Assembly: GCF_043195125.1 (NCBI RefSeq)
Contig: NZ_JBAFWR010000001.1
Reading direction: 5' to 3' (one strand)
DNA from: NCEH01 sp043195125
GTDB lineage: Bacteria; Pseudomonadota; Alphaproteobacteria; Rhizobiales; Xanthobacteraceae
DNA: 64,000 bases
The notes under the pieces were generated by a model. The model saw only the letters and a program-made list of their open reading frames with translations. It was not told the origin of the DNA and searched no databases. Both the position numbers and the translations under genes were made by a program. Below are positions 14,248 to 22,620 of the stretch, piece by piece (position 1 is the first letter of the stretch; each line of letters opens with the position of its first letter).

Positions 14248-16239
14248 ATGTCGCCCGATCCGCGCACGATACTTGGCCAAGCCGCCGCATTTGCCCGGGC
14301 GGGGCAGATGGATAAGGCCATTGAGGGATTTCGCCTCGCTGTGCAGCTCCAGCCGGCGCTTGTCGATGCGCATCGGATGCTGGCCATGGCCCTGATCCAG
14401 ACGGGGAATGCGGAGGAGGCGCTGCCGAGCGCGCGCCGGACCGCCAATCTGGCGCCTAAGGATCCGCATGCGGCAATCCTCCTTGCGGTGGCGCTGCAGG
14501 GGGGCGGACAATTCGAGAAGGCGCTGGCGGCCGCCGAACGGGCCATCAAGCTCGCACCCCAACTGAGTGAAGCTCACTTCCAGGCGGCCAATGCGCTGGG
14601 TGCCCTCGGCCGGCACGAAGCAGCCGCCAAGGCCTATTCGCGGACGCTGGAACTGGATCCTCTGGCGGTGGAGGCCCTGGCCAATCGTTCGGTCGCTTTG
14701 GTGCGCGCGGGCCATCCCGATGCGGCACTGGCGGATTGCGAACGGCTGCTGCAGCTGCAGCCCTGGTCTCCGGTCCATCCCGTCAACAAGGGCTTCATCC
14801 TGCTGGAGCGCGGCGAGGTGGCGGCGGCGCGTGCCGCGGCCGAGCAAGCGGTGAAGCTGGCCCCCGATTTTGTCGACGGCTACCACCTGCTCGGGGAATG
14901 CTGCTTTCAGCTCGGCGACTTGCCGGGCGCGCGCGACGCCTACGACCGGGTTGTTGCCCTTGCGCCGCTACGTGCTGACTTTCGTCTGCGCTACGCCTTC
15001 ATCCTGCGCCGCCTCGCGGCGTTTGCCGCCGCGCTCGAACAGAGCGCAGCCGTCCTCGAGGCTATGCCGGCCGACCCGGCGGCCCTCTTCGAACGGGGCA
15101 TGGCGCGCGAAGGTCTCGGCGATGCGGAAGGCGCTCTGGAGGATCTCGACGCCCTGCTTGCGGCGGAACCGCCATTCACCGAGGCTCTGCTGGCGCGGGC
15201 GCGGCTTCTGACCCATCTCGCGGATCGTGTTGACGCCCGCGCCGCAATCGACAAGGCCCTGCATCTCGACGCTCACAATCCGCACGCGCTTGCGGCCCGC
15301 GCGAGCGAAGCGTTGGAGCGTGGCGCCTGGGCCGAGGGATGGGCAGCGCTGGATGCCGCAGCGCAGGCGCCGCGCGCCCGTCTTGCCCTGCGCAACGTTG
15401 GAATCTGGGATGGCGCGGGAAGCCCACGCGCCTTGGTCGTGGCCGCTGGGGAAAGTCTTTCGGACACGCTCGCCCTTGTTCGCCTGCTGCCGATTTTGGC
15501 GGACCGCGGAATCGAACCCCGTCTGCTGCTTTCCGACCCAGCGGCCGCCGCTCTGTTTGCCAACCTCGACCCCCGCGTCGTGATCCTCACAGATCCCGCC
15601 CAAATCGATCCAGCGGAAGAGGGCGTGCTGGGCGTCGCGCTGACGAGCCTGCCGAATCTCATCGCGCCCGACCCCGCCCTGTGGCCACAGGTGCCTTACA
15701 TGCACGCGGCGCCGGAGCGGCTTTCGGCGTGGAGTCATGCGCGCTCTGCCGGGGATCTGGTAATCGGCATCCATTGGCAGAGCGAGGACGCGGGCCGCGT
15801 CGATCCCCTGCGCAGCGCGCCGCTGGAAGCATTCGCTCCGCTTGCCGCGATCGAGGGTGTGCGTCTTGTTGGTCTCCAACAAGGACCCGCCGCAGACGAG
15901 ATGGATCACGTGTCTTTCCGCGGGCGCATTTTGCGTCTGGAGAGTGATTTTGACGCCGACGGTACGTTTCTCGACAGTGCCGCTTTGCTTCACCATTTGG
16001 ATCTGCTCGTGAGCGTCGATGCGCCGATAGCGCACCTTGCGGCGGCAATGAACCGGCCGGTGTTGCTTGCGGCGAGCGGCGGGGCACATTTCGCCTTCGC
16101 GGGGAGCGATGTGGAAAGCCGCTTCTACCCGTCGGTACGCGTGGTGCGGCAGGAACAACCGGGGCACTGGGGCGGCGTCTTCACTGCCATCGCGGCGGGA
16201 GTTGAGATGGGCAAGGCCGAGAATCATGAGCACAAGTGA
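14248..16239 (+). CDS. Tetratricopeptide-repeat protein with C-terminal glycosyltransferase-9-like domain
   Basis: A 663-residue protein. Residues 5-400 are a run of degenerate 34-residue TPR helices rich in Ala, such as AAFARAGQMDKAIEGFRLAV and YSRTLELDPLAVEALANR. The C-terminal 270 residues resemble the ADP-heptose:LPS-heptosyltransferase fold that often follows TPRs: LLHHLDLLVSVDAPIAHLAA, then RFYPSVRVVRQ and GHWGGVFTAI. Such proteins are thought to act in protein or polysaccharide glycosylation. The ATG at 14248 has CAGGAG upstream; the frame is open to 14164. It overlaps the DUF6165 gene by 14 bases, a pairing that suggests one complex. No signal peptide is seen. Confidence 0.82.
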   Translation: MSPDPRTILGQAAAFARAGQMDKAIEGFRLAVQLQPALVDAHRMLAMALIQTGNAEEALPSARRTANLAPKDPHAAILLAVALQGGGQFEKALAAAERAIKLAPQLSEAHFQAANALGALGRHEAAAKAYSRTLELDPLAVEALANRSVALVRAGHPDAALADCERLLQLQPWSPVHPVNKGFILLERGEVAAARAAAEQAVKLAPDFVDGYHLLGECCFQLGDLPGARDAYDRVVALAPLRADFRLRYAFILRRLAAFAAALEQSAAVLEAMPADPAALFERGMAREGLGDAEGALEDLDALLAAEPPFTEALLARARLLTHLADRVDARAAIDKALHLDAHNPHALAARASEALERGAWAEGWAALDAAAQAPRARLALRNVGIWDGAGSPRALVVAAGESLSDTLALVRLLPILADRGIEPRLLLSDPAAAALFANLDPRVVILTDPAQIDPAEEGVLGVALTSLPNLIAPDPALWPQVPYMHAAPERLSAWSHARSAGDLVIGIHWQSEDAGRVDPLRSAPLEAFAPLAAIEGVRLVGLQQGPAADEMDHVSFRGRILRLESDFDADGTFLDSAALLHHLDLLVSVDAPIAHLAAAMNRPVLLAASGGAHFAFAGSDVESRFYPSVRVVRQEQPGHWGGVFTAIAAGVEMGKAENHEHK

Positions 16240-16639
16240 AGCTGTCGCAACCCAGGTCGAGATTCTCGCTCCGGTCTCTGCTGGCGAACTGATCGACAAG
16301 ATCACCATTCTCGAGATCAAGGCGGAGCGAATTACCGATCCGGTAAAGCGGGCAAACGTCGTGCGTGAGCTGACCGCCTTGGAGCGGCTGCGCGATGTTC
16401 ACGGTCTGAGCACCGGATTCGAGGGACTGACGGCCGAGATCAAAAGCGTGAACGAGGCGCTGTGGGTGATCGAGGACGATCTACGCGAACTTGAAGCCGA
16501 AAAGCGCTTTGATGCCAAGTTCGTGGAGCTTGCCCGCTCGGTCTATGTGACCAACGACCGGCGGGCCGCGATCAAGAAGGAGATCAACGTCCGTTCCGGC
16601 TCTCTGATCGTGGAAGAGAAGTCCTACGCCGGCACTTAA
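16226..16639 (+). CDS. DUF6165 family protein
   Basis: A 137-residue, highly charged helical protein beginning MSTSEAVATQVEILAPVSAG. The stretch ELIDKITILEIKAERITDP at about residues 22-40 is characteristic of DUF6165 proteins, which often follow TPR/glycosyltransferase-like genes in alphaproteobacteria. The ATG lies inside the end of the TPR gene (14-base overlap in another frame), so translation is probably coupled. The C-terminal half (residues 75-130) looks like a coiled helix with many Glu/Lys/Arg. Function unknown. Confidence 0.8.
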   Translation: MSTSEAVATQVEILAPVSAGELIDKITILEIKAERITDPVKRANVVRELTALERLRDVHGLSTGFEGLTAEIKSVNEALWVIEDDLRELEAEKRFDAKFVELARSVYVTNDRRAAIKKEINVRSGSLIVEEKSYAGT

Positions 16640-16703
16640 TTCCGGGGGCAAGGGCGGCGGCGACTTGCAAAGCCGTCTTTCGTTCGGCATAGGTGGGCGC
16701 AAT

Positions 16704-16795
16704 GGAGACGTGGCCGAGAGGCTGAAGGCACTCGTTTGCTAAATGAGCAGACCCCCAAAAGGGTCTCGAGGGTTCGAATCCCTCCGTCTCCGCCA
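16704..16795 (+). tRNA. tRNA-Ser(GCU)
   Basis: The acceptor stem GGAGACG (16704-16710) pairs with CGTCTCC (16785-16791), the discriminator is G and CCA is encoded at 16793-16795. The anticodon loop reads TTGCTAA with anticodon GCT. A long variable arm (ACCCCC..GGGTC) as expected for a class II tRNA and a GGTTCGAATC T-loop are present. Confidence 0.97.
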
Positions 16796-17003
16796 CCCTT
16801 CCCGACATCCCATTCGGGTCTCGTCAGCAGGCGGCTTGCGAGCTCTGCCAATCGCACCGCAATCACCCGCCCAATTCCCCCGGCCGCTCTGCGAAAAAAT
16901 TTCGAGCGGGCTGTCGGCTTCATGGCGAGCCGCCCGTCCTTGCCCCTGACGGCTGCGCCAACCGCATCCGTCCACGTCGCAGCGTGACATGCGGGGAAAT
17001 CTG

Positions 17004-17417
17004 ATGCTGATCCAGCCCTACCTGACCTTTGACGGCAAGTGCGAGGAAGCGCTCGAATTCTATAAGGGCGCGCTCGGCGCCGAAGTCGAATTGCTGATGC
17101 GGTACAGCGAGGCGCCTGAGGCGCCGCCGCCGGGCATGGTCTCCCCCGGCTCCGAAAACAAGATCATGCATGTGAGCTTCAAGATCGGGGAAAGCACCGT
17201 CATGGCCTCCGACGGGGGATGCCGGAACAGCACCAGTTTTCATGGCTTCTGCCTGTCCCTCATCGTGAAGAGCGAGGCGGAGGCCCATCGTTTCTTCAAC
17301 GCGCTGGCAGATACGGGCCAAGTGCAGATGCCGTTGGGAAAGACTTTCTTCTCGCCGTGCTTCGGCATGGTTACGGACCATTTCGGTGTCGCCTGGATGG
17401 TCAATCTGGTGCCGTAA
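17004..17417 (+). CDS. VOC/PhnB-like protein
   Basis: A 137-residue protein of the PhnB/3-demethylubiquinone methyltransferase-like branch of the vicinal oxygen chelate fold. It shows QPYLTFDGKCEEALEFYKGALG at the start (quoted blocks: PYLTFDGKCEEALEFY), HVSFKIGESTVMASD in the middle and FGMVTDHFGVAWMVNL at the end. These are the paired beta-alpha-beta-beta-beta units; members range from antibiotic-resistance to isomerase-like proteins, so enzyme activity cannot be named. ATG 17004 is preferred over ATG 16989 because GGGGA precedes it. It stands about 210 bases after tRNA-Ser, with nothing recognisable between them. Confidence 0.83.
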   Translation: MLIQPYLTFDGKCEEALEFYKGALGAEVELLMRYSEAPEAPPPGMVSPGSENKIMHVSFKIGESTVMASDGGCRNSTSFHGFCLSLIVKSEAEAHRFFNALADTGQVQMPLGKTFFSPCFGMVTDHFGVAWMVNLVP

Positions 17418-17453
17418 GACCGAATGCAAGGCGTTGGAAGCATGGAGGAGACG

Positions 17454-18536
17454 ATGGCGACGAAGATCCTCGTGCTGGTCGGCACGAAGAAGGGCGCTTT
17501 CATCGCGGAAAGCGACAGTGCTCGTACGAAATGGAACGTGCGCGGCCCGTTTTGTGAAACTTGGCCGCTGAATCATGTGGTTGGCGATCCGCGCTCGGGA
17601 ACGATCTATGCGGCGGGCGGAAACGAATGGTTCGGCCCAGCGGTCTGGAAGTCCACGGATCTTGGTGAGAGCTGGACGCATTCGAGTGAGGGTCTCTCCT
17701 ATGAAGCTGGGGCTGCGCCGGTGAAGAGCGCGTGGAGCCTCGCCCAAGGGGCTGACGCGCTTTATGTCGGTGTCGAGCCTGCCGGGCTCTTCCGCAGTTC
17801 CGACGGCGGCGAGAGCTTTACCCATCTGTCCGGGCTGCAGAACCATCCCTCCCGCTCGGATTGGCATCCTGGTGGAGCGGGGCTTATCCTGCATTCACTC
17901 GTGCTGAATCCCAAGGACGACGCACAGATCTGGGTCGGCATCTCCGCCGCGGGCGTGTTCCATTCGGCTGATGGCGGCGAGACGTGGGAAGCCCGCAATC
18001 GCGGCACGCGGGCGGATTATATGCCGGAGGGCCAGAATTATCCGGAGTTCGGCCAGTGCGTGCACTGCCTGGTGATGGCGCCCAACATGCCGGACCGGCT
18101 TTATCAGCAAAATCACTGCGGCATATATCGATCCGACGACGGCGGGCGCAGTTGGTCGAGCATCGAGGCCGGATTGCCGTCCTCGTTCGGCTTCCCGGCC
18201 GCCGTGCATCCACGCAATGACGAGATGCTGTACCTGATCCCGCTGAATGGAGACACGGTGGGGCGTTTCATGCCGGACGCGAAGGCGGCGGTGTGGCGCA
18301 CAACGGACGGCGGCCGGTCCTGGGATAAGCACATTGAAGGCCTTCCCCAGAAGGGAGCCTATTTCAACGTCCTGCGCCAGGCCATGGCGACGGACGCGCT
18401 GGAACCTGCAGGGGTCTATTTCGGGACCAATTCCGGAGCACTGTACTGCAGTGCCGACGAGGGTTGCCGATGGACCTGTATCGCCGAGCACTTGCCACTG
18501 ATCACGTCGGTGGAAACACTGGTGGTCGAGGTCTGA
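17454..18536 (+). CDS. Asp-box (BNR/sialidase-like) beta-propeller protein
   Basis: A 360-residue protein with six Asp-box repeats, S-x-D-x-G-x-x-W or close variants: STDLGESW, SSDGGESF, SADGGETW, SDDGGRSW, TTDGGRSW and SADEGCRW. Each caps one blade of a beta-propeller. No signal peptide is visible, so it is probably cytoplasmic; the catalytic Arg triad and Tyr/Glu nucleophile of true sialidases could not be recognised, so a glycosidase label would be unsafe. The ATG at 17454 has GGAGGAG directly upstream, with ATG 17424 and 17442 as alternatives. A MoaD/ThiS-like gene follows after 21 bases. Confidence 0.82.
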   Translation: MATKILVLVGTKKGAFIAESDSARTKWNVRGPFCETWPLNHVVGDPRSGTIYAAGGNEWFGPAVWKSTDLGESWTHSSEGLSYEAGAAPVKSAWSLAQGADALYVGVEPAGLFRSSDGGESFTHLSGLQNHPSRSDWHPGGAGLILHSLVLNPKDDAQIWVGISAAGVFHSADGGETWEARNRGTRADYMPEGQNYPEFGQCVHCLVMAPNMPDRLYQQNHCGIYRSDDGGRSWSSIEAGLPSSFGFPAAVHPRNDEMLYLIPLNGDTVGRFMPDAKAAVWRTTDGGRSWDKHIEGLPQKGAYFNVLRQAMATDALEPAGVYFGTNSGALYCSADEGCRWTCIAEHLPLITSVETLVVEV

Positions 18537-18557
18537 GCCTGCGGTGGAAGGACTGAT

Positions 18558-18863
18558 ATGGCGGACGAGGTCTCTCAGATCGGGTTGGACGCGAAGCCTG
18601 AGGTTCTTGTGCGCCTTCCCGACCATCTGGTTCGGCTTTTCCCGGGCGCCGAGCGGCGGGTGCGGCTTCGCGCGACAACGGTTGATGAGATGTTGAGCGC
18701 GCTTGATGGCCGATGGCCGGGGATGCGCGACCGGCTCTGCGATTCCAGCCCCGCGGTGCGCCGGCATATCAATATCTTCGTGGCCGGGCGGCGGGCGGGC
18801 CTCACGACAGCGCTGGCCCAGGGCATGGACGTCTTCGTGCTGACCGCCATCAGCGGCGGCTAA
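18558..18863 (+). CDS. MoaD/ThiS-family ubiquitin-like protein
   Basis: A 101-residue small protein with the beta-grasp signature: VLVRLPDHLVRLFPGAERRV, RATTVDEMLSALDGRWPGM, INIFVAGRRAGLTTAL and the C-terminal VFVLTAISGG. The terminal Gly-Gly is the group adenylated and thiocarboxylated or conjugated in MoaD, ThiS and SAMP proteins. It is not beside moaE, thiG or moeB, but directly after the Asp-box propeller gene (21-base gap). It may therefore act as a dedicated sulfur carrier or protein modifier rather than in general molybdopterin synthesis; this is inference from context. Confidence 0.85.
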   Translation: MADEVSQIGLDAKPEVLVRLPDHLVRLFPGAERRVRLRATTVDEMLSALDGRWPGMRDRLCDSSPAVRRHINIFVAGRRAGLTTALAQGMDVFVLTAISGG

Positions 18864-19003
18864 ATGGGTCGGTCGGGGACGTCAAGATGGGGCTAGGCAC
18901 GAGGTGACGAAGGAGCGCCCCGCAGCTAAACTTCTTAATTCAATTCTTCCATATTTGCCGTCCGGCGCACCGTGCAACCGCGCGCCTTTTATGGAGAGGC
19001 CGG

Positions 19004-19387
19004 ATGGGGTTCAGCTTCGAAGATCGTGTCAATATCCGCACGGATTATGCGAAGCGTGGCCCGCGTCTTGTTCAGATGTCGAAGGGGCTTTTGCTTCTGA
19101 TTGCGTGCGTGGCGATACCTGCCGGCTGGATCTATTTCAACGCGCAGATGAAGATTCCCGAGGTCGAGCGTGCCATGCCTTTTGGCGCACGGGATATGGT
19201 GGCTCTGCTGCGATCCTATCATCATGACGTCCGGGTCGAGCGTCTGGCCGACGGAAAGCTGGTCTATGCGGTGGACGGGAGCACACCGGCGGAGCCGAAA
19301 GCTTTGGCGCGCGCCTATCCGCAATACGATCTTCAGCGGTTCTCTGAGCAGCCGCCGTCACCCTATCTTGGCCCCAACCGGCGCTGA
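19004..19387 (+). CDS. Hypothetical single-pass membrane protein
   Basis: A 127-residue protein not recognised as a named family. It has a charged N-terminus (residues 1-26), one hydrophobic helix at about 27-44 (KGLLLLIACVAIPAGWIYF), and a soluble C-terminal domain of about 80 residues that is probably periplasmic. ATG 19004 follows GGAGAGGCCGG. It ends 11 bases before the convergent end of the Rrf2 gene. The composition is like its neighbours, and the frame is well conserved in codon use, so it is likely a real gene. Confidence 0.65.
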   Translation: MGFSFEDRVNIRTDYAKRGPRLVQMSKGLLLLIACVAIPAGWIYFNAQMKIPEVERAMPFGARDMVALLRSYHHDVRVERLADGKLVYAVDGSTPAEPKALARAYPQYDLQRFSEQPPSPYLGPNRR

Positions 19388-19397
19388 TACACGTCCC

Positions 19398-19844
19398 TCA
19401 GATATAATCGACGAACGAACCGAGCTGGTCGGCGGAGAGGTCCCGCATCTGCGCCAGGGTATAGGTATCGAGGACCGTACCGATCGCATCGCGCACCCGC
19501 ACCATTAACAGGCGCACCTCGCAATGCGCGATGTCACAGTCGTCACATGGCACGTAAGCGTTCCTGCTGGCGCAGGGCAGGGCGGCCAGGGGCCCGTCCA
19601 AGGCGCGGATGAGATCGCCGACGATAATGTCCTCGGGCGGCTTGGCGAGACGATAGCCGCCGGTGCGCCCCTTCTTGCTGGATAGCATGCCGGCATTGCG
19701 CAGTTCGCCGAGGATCACGTCCAGGAACTTTTTCGGAATCTGGTTCGCCTCGGCGATATCCGCCACCTGAACGGAGTCTCCCGGGGCGAGGCGGGCGAGG
19801 TGAACCGCCGCCTTGAGCCCGTACTTTCCTTTTTTTGTCAGCAT
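19398..19844 (-). CDS. Rrf2-family transcriptional regulator
   Basis: A 148-residue Rrf2 regulator. The winged helix begins LTKKGKYGLKAAVHLARL and continues ADIAEANQIPKKFLDVIL (recognition region) and KKGRTGGYRLAKPP (wing). At the position where IscR and NsrR bind a 2Fe-2S or 4Fe-4S cluster it has C91, C100, C103 and C108, so a redox or NO/iron sensor is likely; the spacing differs from IscR (C92-C98-C104). It is not beside isc/suf genes, so its target is unclear. A small GTTCG/CGAAC hairpin lies in its leader at 19869-19882. Confidence 0.9.
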   Translation of the reverse strand: MLTKKGKYGLKAAVHLARLAPGDSVQVADIAEANQIPKKFLDVILGELRNAGMLSSKKGRTGGYRLAKPPEDIIVGDLIRALDGPLAALPCASRNAYVPCDDCDIAHCEVRLLMVRVRDAIGTVLDTYTLAQMRDLSADQLGSFVDYI

Positions 19845-19986
19845 GTTTGCTCCCCTTGCCCCCTTTTGGTTCGTCCGCGAACGGGGGTCAACCGTGCAGA
19901 CGGGCTCGGTTTGATATGGCTGGGCTCAGGGTTAGGGCTGGGACCTGCAGTCGGTGCGGCACTTGCAACTTTTAGAGGGTGAGGCT

Positions 19987-20310
19987 TCAGCGGCGCACCG
20001 GCACGCGAACAGGGGCCGGACGAAAAGAAGCAGCACCGGGAAGGCGTGCGCCGCGGCCGCTCTTCGGCTCTGCAGGGCCACGCGGCTCATCCTCGCTCAG
20101 CAGCATGACCGCCACACCCATTTTCACGCTGGAGAAAGTCAGGCCCATCGCGAACGTCAACACGAAGGCAGGGAGCCAAGCTTCGCCGCTACCGGCAAGC
20201 AGCGTGCGCAAATGCCCCAAGTCCAGCGCGACCAGCCCGCCGACAAACCCCACGGCGATTGCAAAGCCAAGCGCTGCATGCTTGGCGAGGAAGATCACGA
20301 GCTTCGGCAT
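19987..20310 (-). CDS. Hypothetical two-helix membrane protein
   Basis: A 107-residue protein with hydrophobic segments at about residues 12-32 (LGFAIAVGFVGGLVALDLG) and 46-70 (LPAFVLTFAMGLTFSSVKMG), then a basic, Pro-rich cytoplasmic tail. A GGAGTGGCGG lies just before the ATG at 20310. It is not recognised as a named family. The opposite strand is also open here but gives a His/Gln/Arg-rich translation without structure, which supports the minus-strand reading. Confidence 0.65.
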   Translation of the reverse strand: MPKLVIFLAKHAALGFAIAVGFVGGLVALDLGHLRTLLAGSGEAWLPAFVLTFAMGLTFSSVKMGVAVMLLSEDEPRGPAEPKSGRGARLPGAASFRPAPVRVPVRR

Positions 20311-20569
20311 CCGCCACTCCGTAGCCGCATCGGCTATGCGCTCAACCTAATTCCCAATTATGAACTGTAAAGATAGTCGTTCCCCGCACAAACGCTACCC
20401 CTGCCGTCCGCCTCCGGCGTCCCCATATGAGGGGCGTTTCTGGCTGTCGAGGCCTTCTCTTACGCTGTGGCGACTGGTGGTGTATAAGCCCGCCTTCCGG
20501 CACCGCATCATGGGGTTGGCTTTGCCCGAAGTGCTGGGCAGGCCGCCGGACGACCCGATGGAGAGCATC

Positions 20570-22009
20570 ATGACGACCCGCTTCGTATCCGACCGCAACC
20601 CTGGCGCCGAGACCACCTCTCGCCGCGCCGAAGGCTGGCGTCCGGATTCCTGGCGATTTTATCCGGTCGTGCAGATGCCGAACTATACCGACGCGGAAGC
20701 CCTCACGGAGGTCGAGCGCAAGCTTGCCTCCTACCCGCCACTTGTTTTTGCAGGTGAGGCCCGCCGTCTGAAGGCAGAGCTTGCCAAGGTGGCGAAGGGA
20801 GAAGCCTTCCTGCTCCAGGGCGGCGATTGCGCAGAAAGCTTCGACGAGCATTCGGCCGACAATATCCGCGATTTCTTCCGCGTGTTTCTGCAGATGGCGG
20901 TGGTCACCGCATTCTCGGGCGGCGTGCCTGTGGTGAAGGTGGGCCGCATTGCTGGCCAGTTCGCCAAGCCGCGCTCCTCCGATATCGAGACGGTGAACGG
21001 CGTCGATTTGCCCAGCTACCGCGGCGATATCGTCAACGACATCGCCTTCACCCCGGAAGCCCGCCAGCCGGATCCGCGCCGACAGATCGAAGCGTACCGC
21101 CAGTCGGCGGCGACGCTCAATCTGCTGCGCGCGTTCGCGACCGGCGGCTATGCAAACCTGTCGAACGCCCACCAGTGGATGCTGGGCTTCGTGAAGGACA
21201 GCCCGCAGTCCCATCGCTACCAGGAACTGGCAAACCGCATCACCGAGGCGCTCGACTTCATGCGCGCCTGCGGGATCGATCCCCAGTCCCATCCAGAGAT
21301 GCGGACCACGGACATCTTCACCAGCCACGAAGCGCTTCTGCTCGGCTATGAGCAGGCGCTGACCCGGGTGGATTCCACTTCGGGCGACTGGTACGCGACC
21401 TCCGGCCACCTGCTGTGGATCGGCGATCGCACCCGTCAGCCCGACCATGCCCATGTGGAATATTTCCGCGGCATCCGTAACCCGATCGGCATCAAGTGCG
21501 GCCCTTCGCTCAGCGGCGATGGCCTGTTGCGCCTGCTGGATATCCTTCAGCCGGACAATGAGGCCGGCCGCATCACGCTGATCTGCCGCTTCGGTGCGGA
21601 CAAGGTGGGCGAGCATCTGCCGGCCTTGATCCGCGCAGTCGAAAAGGAAGGCCGCACCGTGGTGTGGTCGTGCGATCCCATGCACGGCAACACCATCAAG
21701 GCCGGTTCGGGCTACAAGACCCGCCCGTTCGATCGCATCCTGTCGGAGATCAAGACCTTCTTCGACGTGCACGCGGCGGAAGGCACTTTTGCCGGTGGCG
21801 TGCATCTGGAGATGACCGGCAAGAACGTTACCGAATGCACCGGTGGCGCGCGGGCCATCTCGGACGAAGACCTGCGCGATCGCTACCACACCTATTGCGA
21901 TCCGCGCCTCAATGCGGAGCAGTCCATCGAGCTCGCCTTCTTGGTGGCCGAGCTGCTGAAGCGGGAGCGCCAGGCGCGCGTCCGCCCGGATGTCGCCGCT
22001 GCCGAGTGA
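20570..22009 (+). CDS. Class II 3-deoxy-7-phosphoheptulonate (DAHP) synthase
   Basis: A 479-residue enzyme that condenses PEP and erythrose-4-phosphate, the first step of the shikimate pathway. Class II signatures are clear: LLQGGDCAESFDEH (metal-binding Cys, about residue 86), GIKCGPSL, WSCDPMHGNT (metal His) and GGVHLEMTGKNVTECTGG (metal Glu). Length is usual for bacterial type II enzymes. The ATG at 20570 has GGAGAG just upstream; an ATG four codons earlier and an unusually long in-frame extension back to 20360 are alternatives. A strong terminator follows at 22047-22075, so it is a single-gene transcript. Feedback inhibition by aromatic amino acids is known for the family but cannot be read from the sequence. 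Confidence 0.95.
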   Translation: MTTRFVSDRNPGAETTSRRAEGWRPDSWRFYPVVQMPNYTDAEALTEVERKLASYPPLVFAGEARRLKAELAKVAKGEAFLLQGGDCAESFDEHSADNIRDFFRVFLQMAVVTAFSGGVPVVKVGRIAGQFAKPRSSDIETVNGVDLPSYRGDIVNDIAFTPEARQPDPRRQIEAYRQSAATLNLLRAFATGGYANLSNAHQWMLGFVKDSPQSHRYQELANRITEALDFMRACGIDPQSHPEMRTTDIFTSHEALLLGYEQALTRVDSTSGDWYATSGHLLWIGDRTRQPDHAHVEYFRGIRNPIGIKCGPSLSGDGLLRLLDILQPDNEAGRITLICRFGADKVGEHLPALIRAVEKEGRTVVWSCDPMHGNTIKAGSGYKTRPFDRILSEIKTFFDVHAAEGTFAGGVHLEMTGKNVTECTGGARAISDEDLRDRYHTYCDPRLNAEQSIELAFLVAELLKRERQARVRPDVAAAE

Positions 22010-22046
22010 GGTGGTCGGCACTTCGCTTTTGAGATCGGAAAACACG

Positions 22047-22078
22047 ACGCCCCCGGAAATCTCCGGGGGCGTTTTCAT
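22047..22078 (+). terminator. Rho-independent terminator of the DAHP synthase gene
   Basis: An 11-bp perfect stem (22047-22057 with 22062-22072), with loop AATC and a CCCCC/GGGGG core, is followed by TTTTCATTTT. It starts 37 bases after the stop codon. This is the best intrinsic terminator in the window. Confidence 0.9.
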
Positions 22079-22113
22079 TTTCGGGGCCGGGATTTGCGGG
22101 GAACGGCGCTGAG

Positions 22114-22620
22114 CTATGGGGCGGGGCGTCCCCGCGCCAGGCCGCTGACACCATCGAATGCGCCGGGCTGCAACTCGGCCACAAGCAGCCGTCCGGGATC
22201 CACCGGGCCGGGCAGACTCACGCGACCACTCGTTACTGGCTTGAAGCCGAACCGCTCATAATAGGGCGCATCGCCAACCAGGAGGATCAGCCGATGGCCC
22301 GCGTCTCGGGCGGCCGCCATCGAAATCTGCATGAGCCGGGCGCCGATACCCACCGACTGAAACGGCGGCTCCACGGTCAGCGGCCCAAGCAGCAAGGCGG
22401 GATGGCCGCCGATCTCGATGGGCGTCAGCCGCACCGATCCCACCATCATCGTGCCGAGATAGGCGACAAAGGAGAGAGCGGGATCATGTGGCGCCTGCTC
22501 CCTCAGCCGAAAGGCGGTGCGGGCGAAGCGGCCTGGCCCGAAGGTGCGCCGGTGCAGCTTGTCGATTGCTGGGGCGTCGGCGGGGGATTCGGGCGCAACG
22601 GTAACGGGAAGTTCGGTCAT
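22114..22620 (-). CDS. GNAT-family N-acetyltransferase
   Basis: A 168-residue acetyltransferase of the YhbS/COG3153 group. The acetyl-CoA site is FQSVGIGARLMQISMAAARD (motif A, Q-x-x-G-x-G/A, about residues 88-107), preceded by LLLGPLTVEPPFQ and followed by LILLVGDAPYYERFGFKPV, typical of this group. ATG at 22620 begins MTELPVTVAPESPADAPAID; the frame is open to 22695 without similarity. It is convergent with the DAHP synthase gene. Substrate unknown. Confidence 0.88.
   Translation of the reverse strand: MTELPVTVAPESPADAPAIDKLHRRTFGPGRFARTAFRLREQAPHDPALSFVAYLGTMMVGSVRLTPIEIGGHPALLLGPLTVEPPFQSVGIGARLMQISMAAARDAGHRLILLVGDAPYYERFGFKPVTSGRVSLPGPVDPGRLLVAELQPGAFDGVSGLARGRPAP

Noticed and set aside
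17454..18536. Calling the Asp-box protein a sialidase
   Set aside because: Asp boxes occur in many propellers; the catalytic Arg triad and nucleophile could not be identified and no signal peptide is present.
18904..19227. An overlapping plus-strand frame of 107 codons before the hypothetical membrane protein
   Set aside because: It has no ribosome site or protein-like pattern and overlaps the better supported gene at 19004-19387.
20342..22078. A 578-codon minus-strand frame opposite DAHP synthase
   Set aside because: The plus strand carries all class II DAHP synthase motifs. The antisense translation has no recognisable feature.
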